From: Rhodocollybia butyracea
Lineage: Eukaryota; Basidiomycota; Agaricomycetes; Agaricales; Omphalotaceae
Assembly (NCBI GenBank): GCA_015501585.1
Contig: JADNRY010000010.1
Span: 496,001-560,000 of the forward strand
Reading direction: 5' to 3'
DNA length: 64,000 bases
The stretch's first letter is position 1, and every line of letters begins with the position of its first letter. Below the pieces are notes generated by a model. It searched no databases and had not been told where the DNA came from. It saw only the letters and a list, made by a program, of their open reading frames with translations. The translations under genes and the position numbers were made by a program. Below are positions 33,246 to 46,673 of this stretch, piece by piece.

Positions 33246-36200
33246 TTAACCACGTCTTCTCGATCCCCTAGTGGTGTAAACGTTCCGCGTATCAGCAAGA
33301 GGAATCGAAGGCTGTTGGGGTTTTCCTGGGCCCTTCTTGAGAGTCGGTATCGACTGCTGTCGACTGTGTGTAAGTCGTACAGGAGGAGGAAATGATGAAG
33401 AAGTCGACGAAGAAGAAGACTGCAAAGAGTTTACCAGAGGGACAGGAGATGATGATCTCGAAGAAATCGGCTCCTCGTCCACATTCATCGCTCCAGCGTC
33501 TGCAACTAAATCTCCGTCGTCGACAGGAAGAGGAAGATGCTCAGCCAAGAACATCTCACTACCAGCTGCAGACATGCCCTGGCTTCTCCATGCGCTGAGA
33601 AGAGTCTTTCGGTCCCCCGTGAGACTCCATTTATCAACATAACGCCAAGCGTGTTTTCGAGGTGTAGAGCCGGTAGGAGTGTCGTCTTTTGTTCCTTGTT
33701 CTGACAGCGCTTTGGTTGCCTTTTGTACAACAGACAGTTGCAACTGGCTCGAAGTGGAATGTGTAGAAGTAAGCTCTGCTAAGGTTGAGCCCTGTGGAAA
33801 GGAGTTCAAAAATAAACGAAAAGGGGACAACAAGGGAGCTCACAGTGGCTACAGTTTCGTTGGTAAAATTCTCGACATCTTCCGAAAGTGAACCCAGTCC
33901 TTTGTGAAGGGAGGTGAGGTGAGATTGAATATCGTCATTCAGGCGCTCAGTGTTCTCGAGTCTTGCTTTCTTGGATCGCGAGTGTCGCGCAAATGCTTGA
34001 TGTAATCCTGATTAGTACAAGAAATTGGAAATACAAAGGCGGTAACGCTCACCATCGCTGGAGGATTCCGACAATTGCAAGGTTTGTTGCCCAATTCCAC
34101 TGGAGAAAGCTTGAATGGACTCGGTCATCGTCTTCTCGTTGTCCCATATCTGGTTGTGTATCGAGAATTTAGCTTCTTTAACGGCCTACGGAAATGGAAT
34201 TAGAATAAATCGTTATAAGTCATAAAAAAAAAATGGGACCTTCAGCGATCCATCTCTCGTCCTCTTCGCATCAGATCGGGCCTGGTCAGATACTGCAACC
34301 ACTGAGGCTCTGTCCTGGTCCAAAGACTCTACCGTCTGCCCATGTCGTTGATTGAGAGCCTTCATTTCTTCTCCGGAAGCGACGTTGGCATTCTGCATCG
34401 ATGAGACAGCCTCCCGAAGTCCACGATCCTGCTCATTGACAAAGTTCTCGAGAAGTCCTGAAACTCTTTGCAGCAAATTATCTTTAGCCTTTTTCGCATC
34501 CAATTTTTGGTGGTCAACTAAAGCCAACAGTGCGAGGTTCTGTTCCCGGAGCCGCTCTATCTCGCTGTCAGTTGACTGTTGGACGAGGCTACGAGCTTTG
34601 AGAAGAGCAGCCTGTTCACGTTCAAAAAATTTGGCGGACTCCTGCAAGACGTTCTCCAGAATAGTATAAATATCCTTTACAGCGGCATGAGCCTCGGAAA
34701 AGGTCTGTGAAGAGGAACGATCGAGTTCTTCGTGCGTCTGCTTGCATGTAGTCTGGATGCTCTCTGCCCACTTGCGCAAACCAGTGTTAAAGGTCTCATA
34801 GGTGCCTTTGAGAATAACTTCCAGAGAAGTGAGTGCCTCGGCTTCGACTCTGTCGTCACCACGTATGGTCTGTATAGTGGTACCAACATTTCGGAGCTGC
34901 TCAGTGATTTGCGTCGAAAAGTTCTCCAAGGTCTCCATCTCCTTCGCTTTGAACGACTTAGCGTTCTCTCGTAGTTGACTGGTGCGCTGGGCAGAAGAAC
35001 CAACGAGCTCATCGAGAGAAATTGTTAGTGACTTGGCAGCCGTAGACAAGGCTTGAGAGTATTTGGCGACAGCTTTTGAATTCGAACCCAGCACGGAAGA
35101 CTTGCGATCTAGGAAGGGGATCAGAACAAGGTCAAGGTCAAGAAGACAGACAAACAAACAAACCAAGTTTCTGAAACAGTGCAGATACATCATGGATGCT
35201 TTCCTGCGCAACATCCTTCAGTCCAGTAGCCACTGAATCTAAGGTGTTTTCGGTCATCTGGTGCGCCTGACGCACAACAATCTCTTCCTCTAGAGCCACT
35301 TTGACTCCCTTCAGCTCTTCCTTCCTTTCAGTCAACTGTGTCTCGGTGTCGTCGAGACGCTGCTTCGTGTCCTTCAACTCAGCATCACGTTTCATCAACA
35401 AACCGATGCTCTGTTCAAACTCTTCGCGCACCACTCTCATTTGATTCTCGATAATTTCCACTTGCTTCTTCGCCTCCTCGATTTCTGTTTCCCGAAGCTC
35501 TCGTTCTGCATCCATTTGAGCCCAAGTTTCCTCTGAGAAAAAAATACCATTCTTTTCTCGAGTAGCTAAAACATCGGCTTTGAGACGCTCAATTTCAGCA
35601 ATGTACTCTTTGAGAAGAGAGTTGCGCGTCATGCGCTGGTTGATCTCGGGCTTGTTACGAATCGATTTTGCACTCATAGCATAATCCAAAGTGGAGAGAG
35701 TCTCTTCCAGGTTCGACCGAGCAGGGGAGATGGTGGCGATGATGGAAGTTTTGGTACGACCTCCCAAAGAGTCTTGGAGTATGCGTGTCAACTTAGATTC
35801 CCTGTAAAATGTTTCAAGTCATTGATGTCAAGGGAAACGATGCCACTTACCGGTAAGGGACATGTTGAGCTTTGTCTACCAGTGCATTGATAACTCGGCC
35901 TAGGGTTAGCAGACTCTGGTTAATCATACCGGCCTCCCTAGCCCTCTTGTTCTCCGCGCCCGACCGTCCGATGTTTTCTGACCCGGCGAGATCAACCATG
36001 TTCAACTTTCCGATGCGTAGAAGGTCCTCGCCTACCACGCCGCTCTCCTTTGTATGGACCGTGAGTGAGAATATAGAGTGAGAACGACTGGAATGGTCGT
36101 TGAATTTTGTAGCTGCGATCTGTCGTCTTTCACTACCTTTGGTCAGAAGAGCTAGTGCGTCTGCTGAGCTCTTGACTGGAACATCTTCAATACCCTGGAT

Positions 36201-37051
36201 AATAACACCACGCTTATTAGCGTCATCGAAGATTTTGATATTGGGTCCACTGTTCTTGGCGGTATCCTTCGAAGCCATGCCCATTGGCTGAGTAGAACCA
36301 ATCGGCGCGGCGAGGTCATTGGCAAGCAGGTCACGGAGTTCCTCGTTGTAAAGTTCAATGTAGGATACACGGACGCTGAAGTCAACTTTTGCCTGTTCTA
36401 GTTGGTGGAAGAGACGAAAAAGAACGCGTGGAATCATTCCGGCATGGGAGGAGGGGTTTCCCATTGGCGTAGGAGTAAGGTCGCCTTGCATTGTGTAACT
36501 AGAAGAAACGTTCACTGAAGAGAGAGCGGAGACAAAAGCTGTGCTCACGTTTTACCCGTTCCTGTTTGACCATAAGCGAATAAAGTGCAGTTGTAACCCT
36601 CCAAAACCTGTTCCAGCATCGGGCTAACGACGTCGTGATAAATCATCGCCTGGTCAGCTTCTGGGCCGTAGACAAGGTCGAAAGGATATGTTCGAACCGG
36701 GGGAAACTGGACAACTCCAAGAGTAGAAGTTGGTGCTGTTGTTTCGATAGAGACTTGGTTGCTCTTTGCTCCTTTGGAATTGACTATTATTGGCGAATTA
36801 TCCTGGATTTCGCGCTCGGAACGCCGTCTGCAGCGAACAATGACCTGTATGTTGGTATCGGCTTCATCCGAAAGTTTCTGTGATCGGTGAACAGCTGACG
36901 CTACTGCTGGCTCTGGCTGTTCTTCGTTAGAACGCGCTAAAGACGATGATTTCGACATGACAGAACGAGATCTTGGCAGGGGAAGAGGTGGAGGCATCGT
37001 TACTGATGATGAGCTCGGCTTCGCGCGGGATGGTGGACGACGGCTATTCAT
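33246..37051 (-). CDS. bimC: kinesin-5 (BimC/Cut7/Eg5) mitotic motor
   Basis: A multi-exon gene encoding roughly 1,100 aa. The N-terminal motor shows the P-loop GQTGTGKT, switch [10 protein letters not shown], switch II DLAGSE and the microtubule-binding stretch [16 protein letters not shown], then the neck and a long coiled coil. The tail has [18 protein letters not shown], a BimC box carrying the TP site phosphorylated by Cdk1 in this family. This identifies the bipolar, tetrameric spindle-separating kinesin rather than another N-kinesin. The ATG at 37051 is chosen because the longer frame starts at GTG. The tail ends TTRGSRRRG. Confidence 0.95.
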
Positions 37052-37179
37052 CACAAAGACAACTTGAACGAGCAAGGTCAAGTTGAAGTTTCTGAATGAA
37101 CTAATCACCACGTGAGCGTGAGTATTAGCGCCGAGGGCTCCTGGCGCTTATGATCTTTCTTGACTTATTGTCCACCACG

Positions 37180-37609
37180 ATGGGTAAACGCAAAAAGTCT
37201 TCTAGAAAGCCAACTCAGACTCGAGTAAGAGTTCCCCTGGGTTTGTCAATGCTGCAAGTTTAATTTTTGAAGCTTTTACTTACATTGATTATGTCAGATA
37301 CTGCCTTTACTTGTCTGTTCTGCCATCATGACAAGTCCGTAACAGTTCGAATCGACAGGAAGGAAGGAGTTGCACAGCTGGTATGCCGAGTGTGTGACCA
37401 GAGATACCAAAGCAAAGTGAACCGTAAGTTGTTGGATTTTTCCAACTTCTTTCGCGACATTCACCTCTTCATTGTCTTAAATGCTCCTTTTTGTACTAGA
37501 CCTAACCGAGCCAGTCGACGTATATTCAGAGTGGAAAGAAATGTGTGATATGCTGGAAGAGCAACGTAAAGCTAAAGAAGTTGGTGAAGCTTCTGTACGA
37601 CGATCATAG
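37180..37609 (+). CDS. ELF1: ELF1/ELOF1 transcription elongation factor
   Basis: Three exons, 37180-37240, 37298-37423 and 37500-37609, give 98 aa. The protein begins MGKRKKSSRKPTQT, a basic tail, and has the zinc ribbon with two Cys pairs, CLFC and CRVC, separated by HHDKSVTVRIDRKEGVAQLV. It continues EPVDVYSEWKEMCD, as in all Elf1 proteins. Elf1 binds elongating RNA polymerase II, aids passage through nucleosomes and supports transcription-coupled repair. The first intron splits the codon before DTAFTC. It sits in the 1.35-kb gap between two kinesin genes, divergent from the kinesin-5 gene. Confidence 0.94.
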
Positions 37610-38402
37610 AGAAGGCTGTGTTTTGTACTGGAAAAGCAACATAGAAGGGGACGAAAAGGCCATCGATAACCAGGAACATTGCATAGGATCGATTGAGCTA
37701 GGGTTTCCACGAACAAGAGGCTAGCAGTTTGTGATACCGTTGAAGCGTTATGCAAAGCCAGAAACTCAGTATGGAGAGGGAAGAGGTAAGGGAATGCCAC
37801 AGGGTGCTCATTAACAGTTTTTCACTCTAGATTCACGACGATTGTGTATCCTATGTTTTCATCCATAATGCGCAACTCGTGGATCTGAAAAGCTGCTACC
37901 ACTTGTTTTACATGCCTTCTCAAGCGATGCTATGCTGGTATTTCAATGATTAAGAAGAGCAGTAAGATTTCAATGGTGTCATGCAGGTAAAGCACAAGCC
38001 GGCAAAGCTTTTGCCTGCTTTTCAATCATTGGAAAATTGGATTTGGCTTGGATGGGACTGACTGAACTACAGCAAGAGTCATAAATATAATGCAAACAAG
38101 TTTACCAAGTTTACCTGAATCATGACAAAGGCGATTGATCCACGCATCGTTTAAGCAACGTTTGCTGTTCACCAAGGCGTATTGATATCGTTGAGGCGTA
38201 TGATGTTAAGAATACGATAATGATTAAAGTTTTCTGAATAACCTAAACTTGGACATAATTCAAATTGAATTATCTGTTGCCGCGTTGCCAACACGAACGG
38301 CTTTGTTTCTTTCTTATACCTCTTTTTCTTACGGTCACCTTTTCCTGTCTCTTTTGGTTGTATATACATCTCGAAATACTTTGGAAGCTCTAAAGCTGGG
38401 AG
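37610..38402. other. intergenic region upstream of conventional kinesin
   Basis: This holds the 3' region of ELF1 and the promoter of the next kinesin. A minus-strand frame (38169-38471) overlaps the kinesin start and has no motif. No RNA gene was recognised. Confidence 0.4.
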
Positions 38403-41400
38403 ATGTCCAATAACATCAAGGTCGTTTGCCGGTAAGTGGCCTGAACTTCTCGAATTCAGCCTTTCTACCATTTACGACTATCTCCAGTTTCCGACCCCCA
38501 AATTCCATTGAACAGCGTGAAGGAGGTGAAAATGTGGTCGCTTTCAACGACGATTCAACCACTGTCCAGCTGCGATCGCTGCAGAGTTCTACCGGACCAG
38601 ATAGGGATGGCTTCACGTTTGATAGAGTGTTTCCTATGGGCACAAAGCAGCAGGAAGTGTTTGACTATGGTGTTAAAGAGTCCGTTCTTTTTCGTTTTAT
38701 GTTTACTCGCCAGTAACCCAGTCTCTGCAGTATCGTTAAGGGTCAGTGCTCTTTAATCATCTCCTTGCTACCCTGCTAAATCACCGCAGACGTTCTCGAT
38801 GGGTACAACGGAACTGTCTTTGCCTATGGTCAAACGGGCAGTGGAAAGACATTCACGATGATGGTAGCATTCAGCTTCAATCCCATCTCGCCTGTTACTC
38901 AAGCTATGAATTTTAGGGTGCAGATATAGATTCAGAGGAGCTCAAAGGTATCATTCCGCGTATCACCGAGCAGATCTTCCAGTCTATCGTCGAAAGCGAC
39001 GCCCATCTGGAATATCTGGTCAAAGTCTCTTATATGGAAATATATCTCGAGAAGATTCGTGATCTGCTTGCGCGTAAGTCTCCGTATCACTGTTCACCCA
39101 AGAAAATCATAACCTTCGTTCTAGCGCAAAACGATAATCTGCAGGTACATGAGGAGAAATCAAAGGGCGTATATGTGAAAAATCTCTCCGACTACTATGT
39201 TAGCAGCGCTCGCGAGGTGTACGAGATTATGCGAACTGGAGGTGCTGCTCGAGTAGTTTCTTCAACAAGTGCGTACCGATGAATCACTGGGTTCGATGTC
39301 GCTTACCATACACACTAGACATGAACGCCGAATCTTCTCGATCACATTCCATCTTTCTGATCACCATCCAACAAAGGAACACTGAAACCGGGGCAGCGAA
39401 GAGCGGAAATCTCTACCTGGTTGATTTGGCTGGCTCAGAAAAGGTTGGAAAAACTGGCGCATCGGGCCAAACTTTAGAAGAAGCAAAGAAGATTAACAAA
39501 TCGTTGTCGGCACTTGGAATGGTTATTAATGCGTTAACGGACCCCAAGGCGCGTGAGGCCTCAATATGCATCTCCACGTACTAATATGTGAAACAGGTCA
39601 AATATATCCCATATCGAGACTCGAAACTCACTCGGATTCTACAAGAGTCCCTAGGAGGAAACTCACGTACCACCCTCATTATCAACTGCTCTCCTTCATC
39701 ATATAACGAACCAGAAACACTCTCAACGCTTCGGTTCGGCATCCGTGCTAAATCAATCAAGAACTCTGCTCGTGTTAACGCTGAATTATCACCGTCCGAG
39801 TTGAAAAACCTCTTGACCAAAGCACAGGCATCGAACTCTGGGTATCAGAAGTACATTGCTGCTTTGGAAGCAGAACTTGCAATTTGGCGATCCGGCGGCC
39901 AGGTGGAGGAGTCAGAATGGGCTTCTGCTGCCAAAGCAGGTGCTCCCGCATCTGCCGCTCCTTCGTCTGCTGCAACGGCCGCTGCCCCCAAGCCGCCGAC
40001 TTCACCCACTCCCTCCACTACTGCTAGCTCGCGTAGCATGACTCCTATTAACCCAGCTATCGAAGGTCTACGTTCTGACCTAACCAGCCGGCCTCAAACC
40101 CCGACTGTTCTCGGTTTGGAGAAGGATGAACGAGAAGATTTCCTGAGACGGGAGAATGAGCTCAGTGACGCCCTGGCCGAGAAGGAGAGTGCTTTGGTCA
40201 CCGCTGATAAACTTGTCAAGGAACTCAAGGAGGAGTTAACGTTCCTGAAAGAACAAGAGACTACAGTCAACAAGGTTAGTGTTGGCCTCACCTATCCAGA
40301 CCGTTATTAACGTCGTAAGCAGGAGAATAAAGCAATGTCTAGCCAACTCAACGAACTTCGCTTACAAGTTGAACGACTCGACTACGACAACAAGGAGGGT
40401 GTCATCACCATCGATATTCTCAAAGAACAGAACGTTGATGCAAAGAACGAGCTAGAAGAGCTCAAGAAACAAATTTCTGACCTCAAGGTCTCTCAGAAAG
40501 ATGCATCCTCCGAGGATAAAGAGAAACGCAAACAGGAGAAGATGGCCCTTATGATGGCCAAATTCGATGCGGTCAGTTTGTCGTATCCGCTTGCCTTTCG
40601 ACGATACTGAAGCGGAATATGTATTCAGCAAGGCACATTCTCTGAGAAAGATGAACAATTGCGGTCCTTGCTCGCCAAATTAGATACCATGGACAGCGAT
40701 GGTTCAGGTCTGACCTCTGAAGATCTCACCGCTATCAGGCGTCAGTTGACAGAAGGCCAAAGCCTGATTAGAGATACAGTAGACAGGCTGAGGCAGAGCC
40801 AAGAAGAGAATGAGATGATTTCGAGGAGAAGGGATGAGTTAGAGAGTCGCGTTTCGACGTTGGAAACCGAGTATGAGGAACTTTTAGGTGAGAAGAACGC
40901 CTTGCAACTGTTTCGCCCCCATGTTGATTCGGTGATGTAGAAAAAACTATTCACGATGAAGAGACCAGTGATGTCGACCTCGCCGAGTCAATGGCGGATT
41001 TCAAGGTGCGTTCCTTGTGACTCGAATGCTTTCATTGCTGATCTTCCGTCTTACTGAACAATACAGAACAAGCTCGAGGCTCAATACGCCGCAAAACGAG
41101 ATGCTCATGCCAGCGAGGTCTCTGATCTCAAACAGCAAATTGAGCTGAAAGCCAATGAAGTCCGGACTCTTAACGCTTCCATTGACAGTTTGAAGAGCGT
41201 CAACGAGGAACTCAAAGTATGTGGCGTCTTTAAGCTATACTGCTAACCATTTTGTTCATTATCTTCCCCTCAAATCTTTGCTCTATTCCACAGCGCGCTT
41301 TCGCCGTCACTTCCGCGGGTATCGAGGGTGGCAAGAACCTAGCTGAAAGCGCTCAAGATCTCGAGCGAACACGCAAGGCCATCAACGTGCAGCTTGCGGA

Positions 41401-42274
41401 ATTCGACGGAGTCAAAAAGTCTCTCATGCGTGATTTGCAGAATCGTTGCGAGAAGGTACGCTATCAATTATTTAGGGTGACTGTGTATTCACTTTCGCTT
41501 CACTCGGAAATTTAGGTCGTCGAGCTCGAGATCCAATTAGACGAAATCAAAGAGCAGTATAACAACGTAATCAGGAACAGTAATAGCAAGGCTCAGCAGA
41601 AAAAGATGGCCTTTTTAGAGCGGAATTTGGAACAATTGACTGTGGTTCAGAAGCAGGTCAGTACTCAACGGACGACAAGATATCGATCTGATTTGATTTT
41701 TTAAAATCCCAGCTTGTCGACCAGAACTCGGCGCTGAAGAAAGAGGCTGGTATCGCAGAGCGTAAATTACTCGCACGAAACGAACGCATTCAGAACCTAG
41801 AAGCTTTGTTGCAGGATGCCGATCGCCGTCTCTCTGTGCAAAACCAGAAATTCGAAGCACAATTGCAGGCTGTGAAAGAGCGACTCGATCAAGCCAGAGG
41901 TGTGTTTGATTTAACTTGTGACGATGGCTTCTGACATCACCTTGCACATTCACAGCCCAGAAAGTTGCATCATCTCCTTTGAACTTTGGTCGCATTGCAA
42001 AGCCTCTTAGAGGGGGAGGGGGAGGGGCTGCGCCATCTATTCCAACCCCGATTTCCGGTGGGGGCAATGCATCCAGTCCCCTGGGACGACTGCAGAGCGA
42101 GGAGTCAGGGTGAGTGATAACATTCACAATGATGAGATGGATCTTCCATTGACAACTATGTTTTCCCGCAACTAGGTCTGGTGGTGAGCAATTCTTGAAC
42201 CACTCGTATTTCATTCTCTACTTACTGACCAATCTTCAGCTAAACGAGCATCATGGTTTTTCAACTCGCGATAA
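38403..42274 (+). CDS. conventional kinesin heavy chain (kinesin-1)
   Basis: More than a dozen exons encode about 950 aa. The start [20 protein letters not shown] is the fungal KHC beginning; the motor has [20 protein letters not shown] (made by splicing at 39259/39312), [12 protein letters not shown] and [16 protein letters not shown]. An Ala/Pro hinge (residues after [12 protein letters not shown]) is followed by a long coiled coil and a tail with a Gly-rich patch and a final [11 protein letters not shown]. Fungal kinesin-1 moves vesicles, endosomes and dynein toward hyphal tips. The 3' end needs a small exon of 8 nt (42176-42183) between two introns to reach the last exon, 42240-42274. Confidence 0.95.
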
Positions 42275-43058
42275 AATCTTCTCCTGCTATTCGTCATCCC
42301 TATATTTTTACTTACCTACATACATAGCTTCCATTCCCGCATACCCAATGTATTTTCACGAGCATATAAATAACAGAAATCTAATGGCTCGGCTGGACGG
42401 CACATAATTTCAGAAGCATTTACAGTCCACGCCGTCTCGACACGCCACGGAATTTGTGACTGACTTTTTGGCAACCTCCTCTAGCAACTATTCATACTTA
42501 ATTTTGAGCTCCGATTCGACCCTGGCCAGAAAATCGTATGTTTTTGACTTCACTAGTGCCAAGTCGCGCCCGACTCAGCATACATCTCAACTTCATCACT
42601 CGGAACTGTTCAATAAAACCCTTATATATCGCTGATCGAGATTGTAATTACCAAGAGAACTTCGATGGCAATGTAAATGGCCACTTTTTTCCCCGAGTTT
42701 TCAGTACATATCTACGCTGAAGACGGAAGCGCCAGTAAAGATAAGTGGAGAGATCTTCGTGGATGGGCGCTTCTGAGAAGCGGAGAGCAGGATCAAAGAA
42801 GGCAAGGCACTGAATAGTGTTTGAAGTCACCGCCTTCCTCTTTTGTAATCCAGTACGTTAGAAAACTCATATAATCTTGATGTCAAGTGAAACGCGAATA
42901 TTTACACTATAACCTCCGTCCATATATACCTTTTCTTGCCCCATTTCGTGCTCCATCTTCTAGAGCAAGTTTGGTTTGGAGTGCCTCTCGGGTTTGCCTG
43001 TCGCCCGCCGCTAAAGACAAGCGCCATTCGTTTATTTTCTTCCTGTCTTTTCCCCTAC
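42275..43058. other. intergenic region, kinesin-1 3' end and PUF promoter
   Basis: AT-rich downstream sequence of the kinesin gene, then the likely 5' leader of the Pumilio gene. No open frame with a motif is present. Confidence 0.45.
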
Positions 43059-46000
43059 ATGTCCCGAGATTCGTCCCGAAATCCATCCGGTTCATCCTCC
43101 GCGCATTCTCCGACAACTCCACCGAGCAATGTTCGTATATTGACACGCTATTCCGTCCTACTTACAACGAAATGACCTTTTGGTTTTCCAGCCGCATTCC
43201 AGTCGACTGATTACACCAACAACTACGGGAAATATGCTAAGTGTGAACGTAGGAAGTGGAAATGGTCTTATGGGTTATAATTCGGGCTGGCAAGTAAGAT
43301 GGACGCGTCAAGTTGACTGTTTGTTATTATTAACCACTCGCGCGTTTCAGGTGTGGGGTGGAGGTTCCCCTTCTTCTCAGCGCAATCCTTCAATATCCTC
43401 CGTAGTCAGTGCCGGTGACATTTCTTCCTTCCCAGGCGATTCCGGTTACCGTGGACCAATACGCGAAGGATGGACTTCGTCCAGGCCAGCCAGTGGCACG
43501 TGGGACGAGGATGTAAATCAAGCTCAGAGTCCTCATTCGAAAGATTTCCCTCAGTCTGCAAGTATCTTTGGCTTATTACGCGTATATTCACTAACTGAAA
43601 GAGATACAAATAGCACGAAGCTCAGTCGCCATTGAGCTTGCACCCTCCGAGGCAGAGACAAGCTTCAGCAGCGCCTTTCTCATCTCCCTCAGCCCCAAGA
43701 ACGGTATGTTTTTTCATCATTTTTTTCGGTCCTATGCAATGTCGTCACTTCTAGGACAGCCGCCCAGTTAAACTTTCACCCCAAGCTTACGACCCTGATC
43801 TCGGCAATGAATCAACCAGCACTCGTTACAATTCAGCACCTTCCTCTGCCTCATTCTCGGCTCCATATTCCACGTCGCATTCTACAAATCAGCTGCCTAT
43901 CCTTACCGGTGCTTCGGGGTATGACACGCTTGGTCCTTCAGTTCCTTCCTCCAATATTGGGGACATTTCAACAAACTTTCGTGGAATGGCTGTGGAGGAT
44001 GATTATTCTGCGCGAATCAAAATCAATCCCCCTACGCATACCAATGTAATGCAACGCCCCCAACCTCCTCCTTCTCTGATCCGTCCCCAATTCAACAACT
44101 ATGGATTTTCCGACTACTCGTATAATTATGATACTCGTCGAGTACCCATTGACCCAACCATTTACGGTTCTCCTGCCCTCGGAAACGCATCATATCCTGG
44201 TCTTACCCCTCAAGGCTTAGTTGGTCCGCCCATTAGTGACATTCATCGGCAGCCGAATATGTTTTACGATTTTGGCCATTCTCGTCCTCCTGCATCACAG
44301 TTCTATTTTCCGACCCACCAAGGCATCATCTTTCCTCCTCCTACATCCTCAATGGGCCCTTCCCAACTTACCGCTTTCCCCGCTTCGATGGATAAGAAGC
44401 GTGAGCTACCGGTAAGCAATTTACAGTTGTTTTGTTTTTACCTCGGTAACCCTGATTGAGTTTAGTTCAATATGCACCAACAGCTCGTCGCTCAGGCTCT
44501 GATGTACCCTCGGACAACCCCTTCGCCGCATCTGCCGATCTATCCTAACACTATGGACTACTCACAACTACCTCTGATGATCCCTAGTGGCCCGCTATAT
44601 AACGCAAGCATGGCCGCACAAATGTTCCATCAAGGTATGTATGGACGTCGTGATGGGTTCCAGAGTCGAATCCTTGAGGATTTCAAAGCCACTCATAAGT
44701 CACGGAAGTGGGAGTTGAGGGTGAGTTAATTTATACTCTAGGTAACCCGTCTTAAAATCCTGTTTAGGAAATTGCAGGTCATATCGTCGAATTTAGTGGT
44801 GACCAACATGGGTCCCGATTGATTCAGGAAAGATTAGTGAGCGCATCTAGCGACGAAAAACAAAGGGTTTTCGATGAGATTCTCCCCAATATTCTACAAC
44901 TAATCCAAGATGTATTTGGCAATTATGTCAGTGGCTTGCATCTTTTTTTTTTTTTGAACATTCCCTCATCTTTTGATCAGGTAGTACAGAAACTATTTGA
45001 ACAAGGGACCCAAATTCAAAAGACCAGACTTGCTGCGGAAATGGAAGGTCCGACTCACACCTCAATTTTAAATGCTTGCTAACATTCATCCATTTGACAG
45101 GACGTATCTTATCACTTTCAAAGCAGATGTATGGGTGTCGAGTCGTGCAAAAGGTTTGTTCGTACATATGATCCATTGACAAGCGAGTGATATATCGTTT
45201 CTAGGCAATAGAACATATTTTGCCTGAGCAGCAAGCAGCAATAGTTCACGAACTTGAGCCGAACGTCCTTGAATGTATCTATGATGCGAACGGTAACCAT
45301 GTAGGCACCATTATGCTCGATAAACCATTCTCGCGTTTACGGTTTGGTGCAGGTCATCCAGAAAATTATCGAAGTAGTTTCTCCCGAACAACTTGGTTTC
45401 GTGTATAATTTTAGGGGAATGGTGCACTCATTGGCCACTCATACGTTTGGGTGCCGAGTCCTACAGCGTGCTCTTGACAGACTCCCGGACGGGATGATTG
45501 CTCCTCTCGTTGCAGAATTGCATACCATGACCCTCAACTTGATGCAAAACCAGTTCGGTGTACGTCACGCTGATTTTCCAAAACATCTTTATCTCATTTG
45601 GCTTCTAGAACTATGTTATGCAGTTTTTGATAGAGAAAGGAAGGCCGTATGATCGCGCATTATTGCTCGACAAATTGCGGGGCCGGCTTCTTGTCATGGC
45701 TCGACACAAGTTCGCATCCAATGTTTGTGAAAAGGCCTTGAAGTTTTCTGATGCAGAAACCCGTCGTCAACTCATCGATGAAATAATCTCCCCGAGACCT
45801 GAGGGTGCAGTCGTTGGCTGGATGATGAAGGACCAATACGCCAGTGTGTTTTATTTATTCCTTCGTTGAATGCTCATCATTTATCTCTCTTAGACTACGT
45901 TCTGCAGAGTGCTCTCAAACTTGCAGATGTGGACCAACGTGAAATTCTCATCCATCAAATTCGTCCTCATCTCGTTTCTATTCGGCTAACAAACAGCAAC

Positions 46001-46109
46001 ACTAAACATCTCGCTACCCGTAAGTACCCTGTGCTTTCATCTCTCCAAAAGAGATTTATGTTTTTTTGCAGTTGAAGGCCTCATCCAAAATCCGCCTCAA
46101 TCTACATAA
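43059..46109 (+). CDS. Pumilio-family (PUF) RNA-binding translational regulator
   Basis: A gene of about a dozen exons and roughly 800 aa. The N-terminal half is Ser/Pro/Tyr/Asn-rich and disordered. The C-terminal half has eight PUF repeats whose second helices read GSRLIQ, GNYVVQ, GCRVVQ, GNHVIQ, GCRVLQ, GNYVMQ, ASNVCE and ANYVLQ; several junctions, such as GNYV|VQ and GNHV|IQ, only appear after splicing. By the PUF recognition code (repeat 8 to 1: NQ, SE, NQ, CQ, NQ, CQ, NQ, SQ) the target would be 5'-UGUAUAUA-3', the classic Pumilio element. It should bind 3' UTRs in the cytoplasm and repress or localise mRNAs. The last exon ends [12 protein letters not shown]. Confidence 0.93.
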
Positions 46110-46673
46110 TTCGTGTCAATCGCATGTCAACGACTTTCGCTATATCGACGCTAATATATACAGCACCCAATTAGATATAATCCGCCAGATATCATCATCC
46201 TATACTCTCATTTGCATATTGTTACGCTCTGCCAACTCCCTTGCTAATCCCTATAACTCTAGTGCGTCCGGACATTTCAGAAAATAGTGCCTCCCTGTCA
46301 TCATACAGTACATCTAGTGAAGCCCATACTATACATATACCTCTTGCTTCATCTGCCTGGTCGTCTAATTACCTTGTTGGACTGCTTGCATACTTTTCCA
46401 TCTAGTATCGTAGTAATATATACATACTCTGCTTCTACGCGCCTTTTGGGTTTATCCAGGACGGAGGTTTAGCTCTGCTATCGAAATCTTAAAAAGACCA
46501 TGTCTAGATGATTCTCTTTCGCTTCTGCACTGAGATGTTTCGTGGCGGTGGTGCCAAAATTGCGTACGGCATTGCCTTGGCGCTTATTTAAATTGCGGCC
46601 CGACCAATCTCTAACACGTATATCTGGGTTTACTTACTCTGTTCCTTGCTTTCCTTCCACTCTTCAATTCCAA
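46110..46673. other. intergenic region, PUF 3' UTR and SEC16 promoter
   Basis: TATATACA occurs twice here on the plus strand (about 46,153 and 46,417), the reverse complement of the Pumilio element and so on the wrong strand to be a site in the PUF mRNA. No gene is seen. Confidence 0.4.

Noticed and set aside
46140..46430. Autoregulatory Pumilio sites in the PUF 3' UTR
   Set aside because: The two TATATACA words are in the wrong orientation for the mRNA, which would need TGTATATA.
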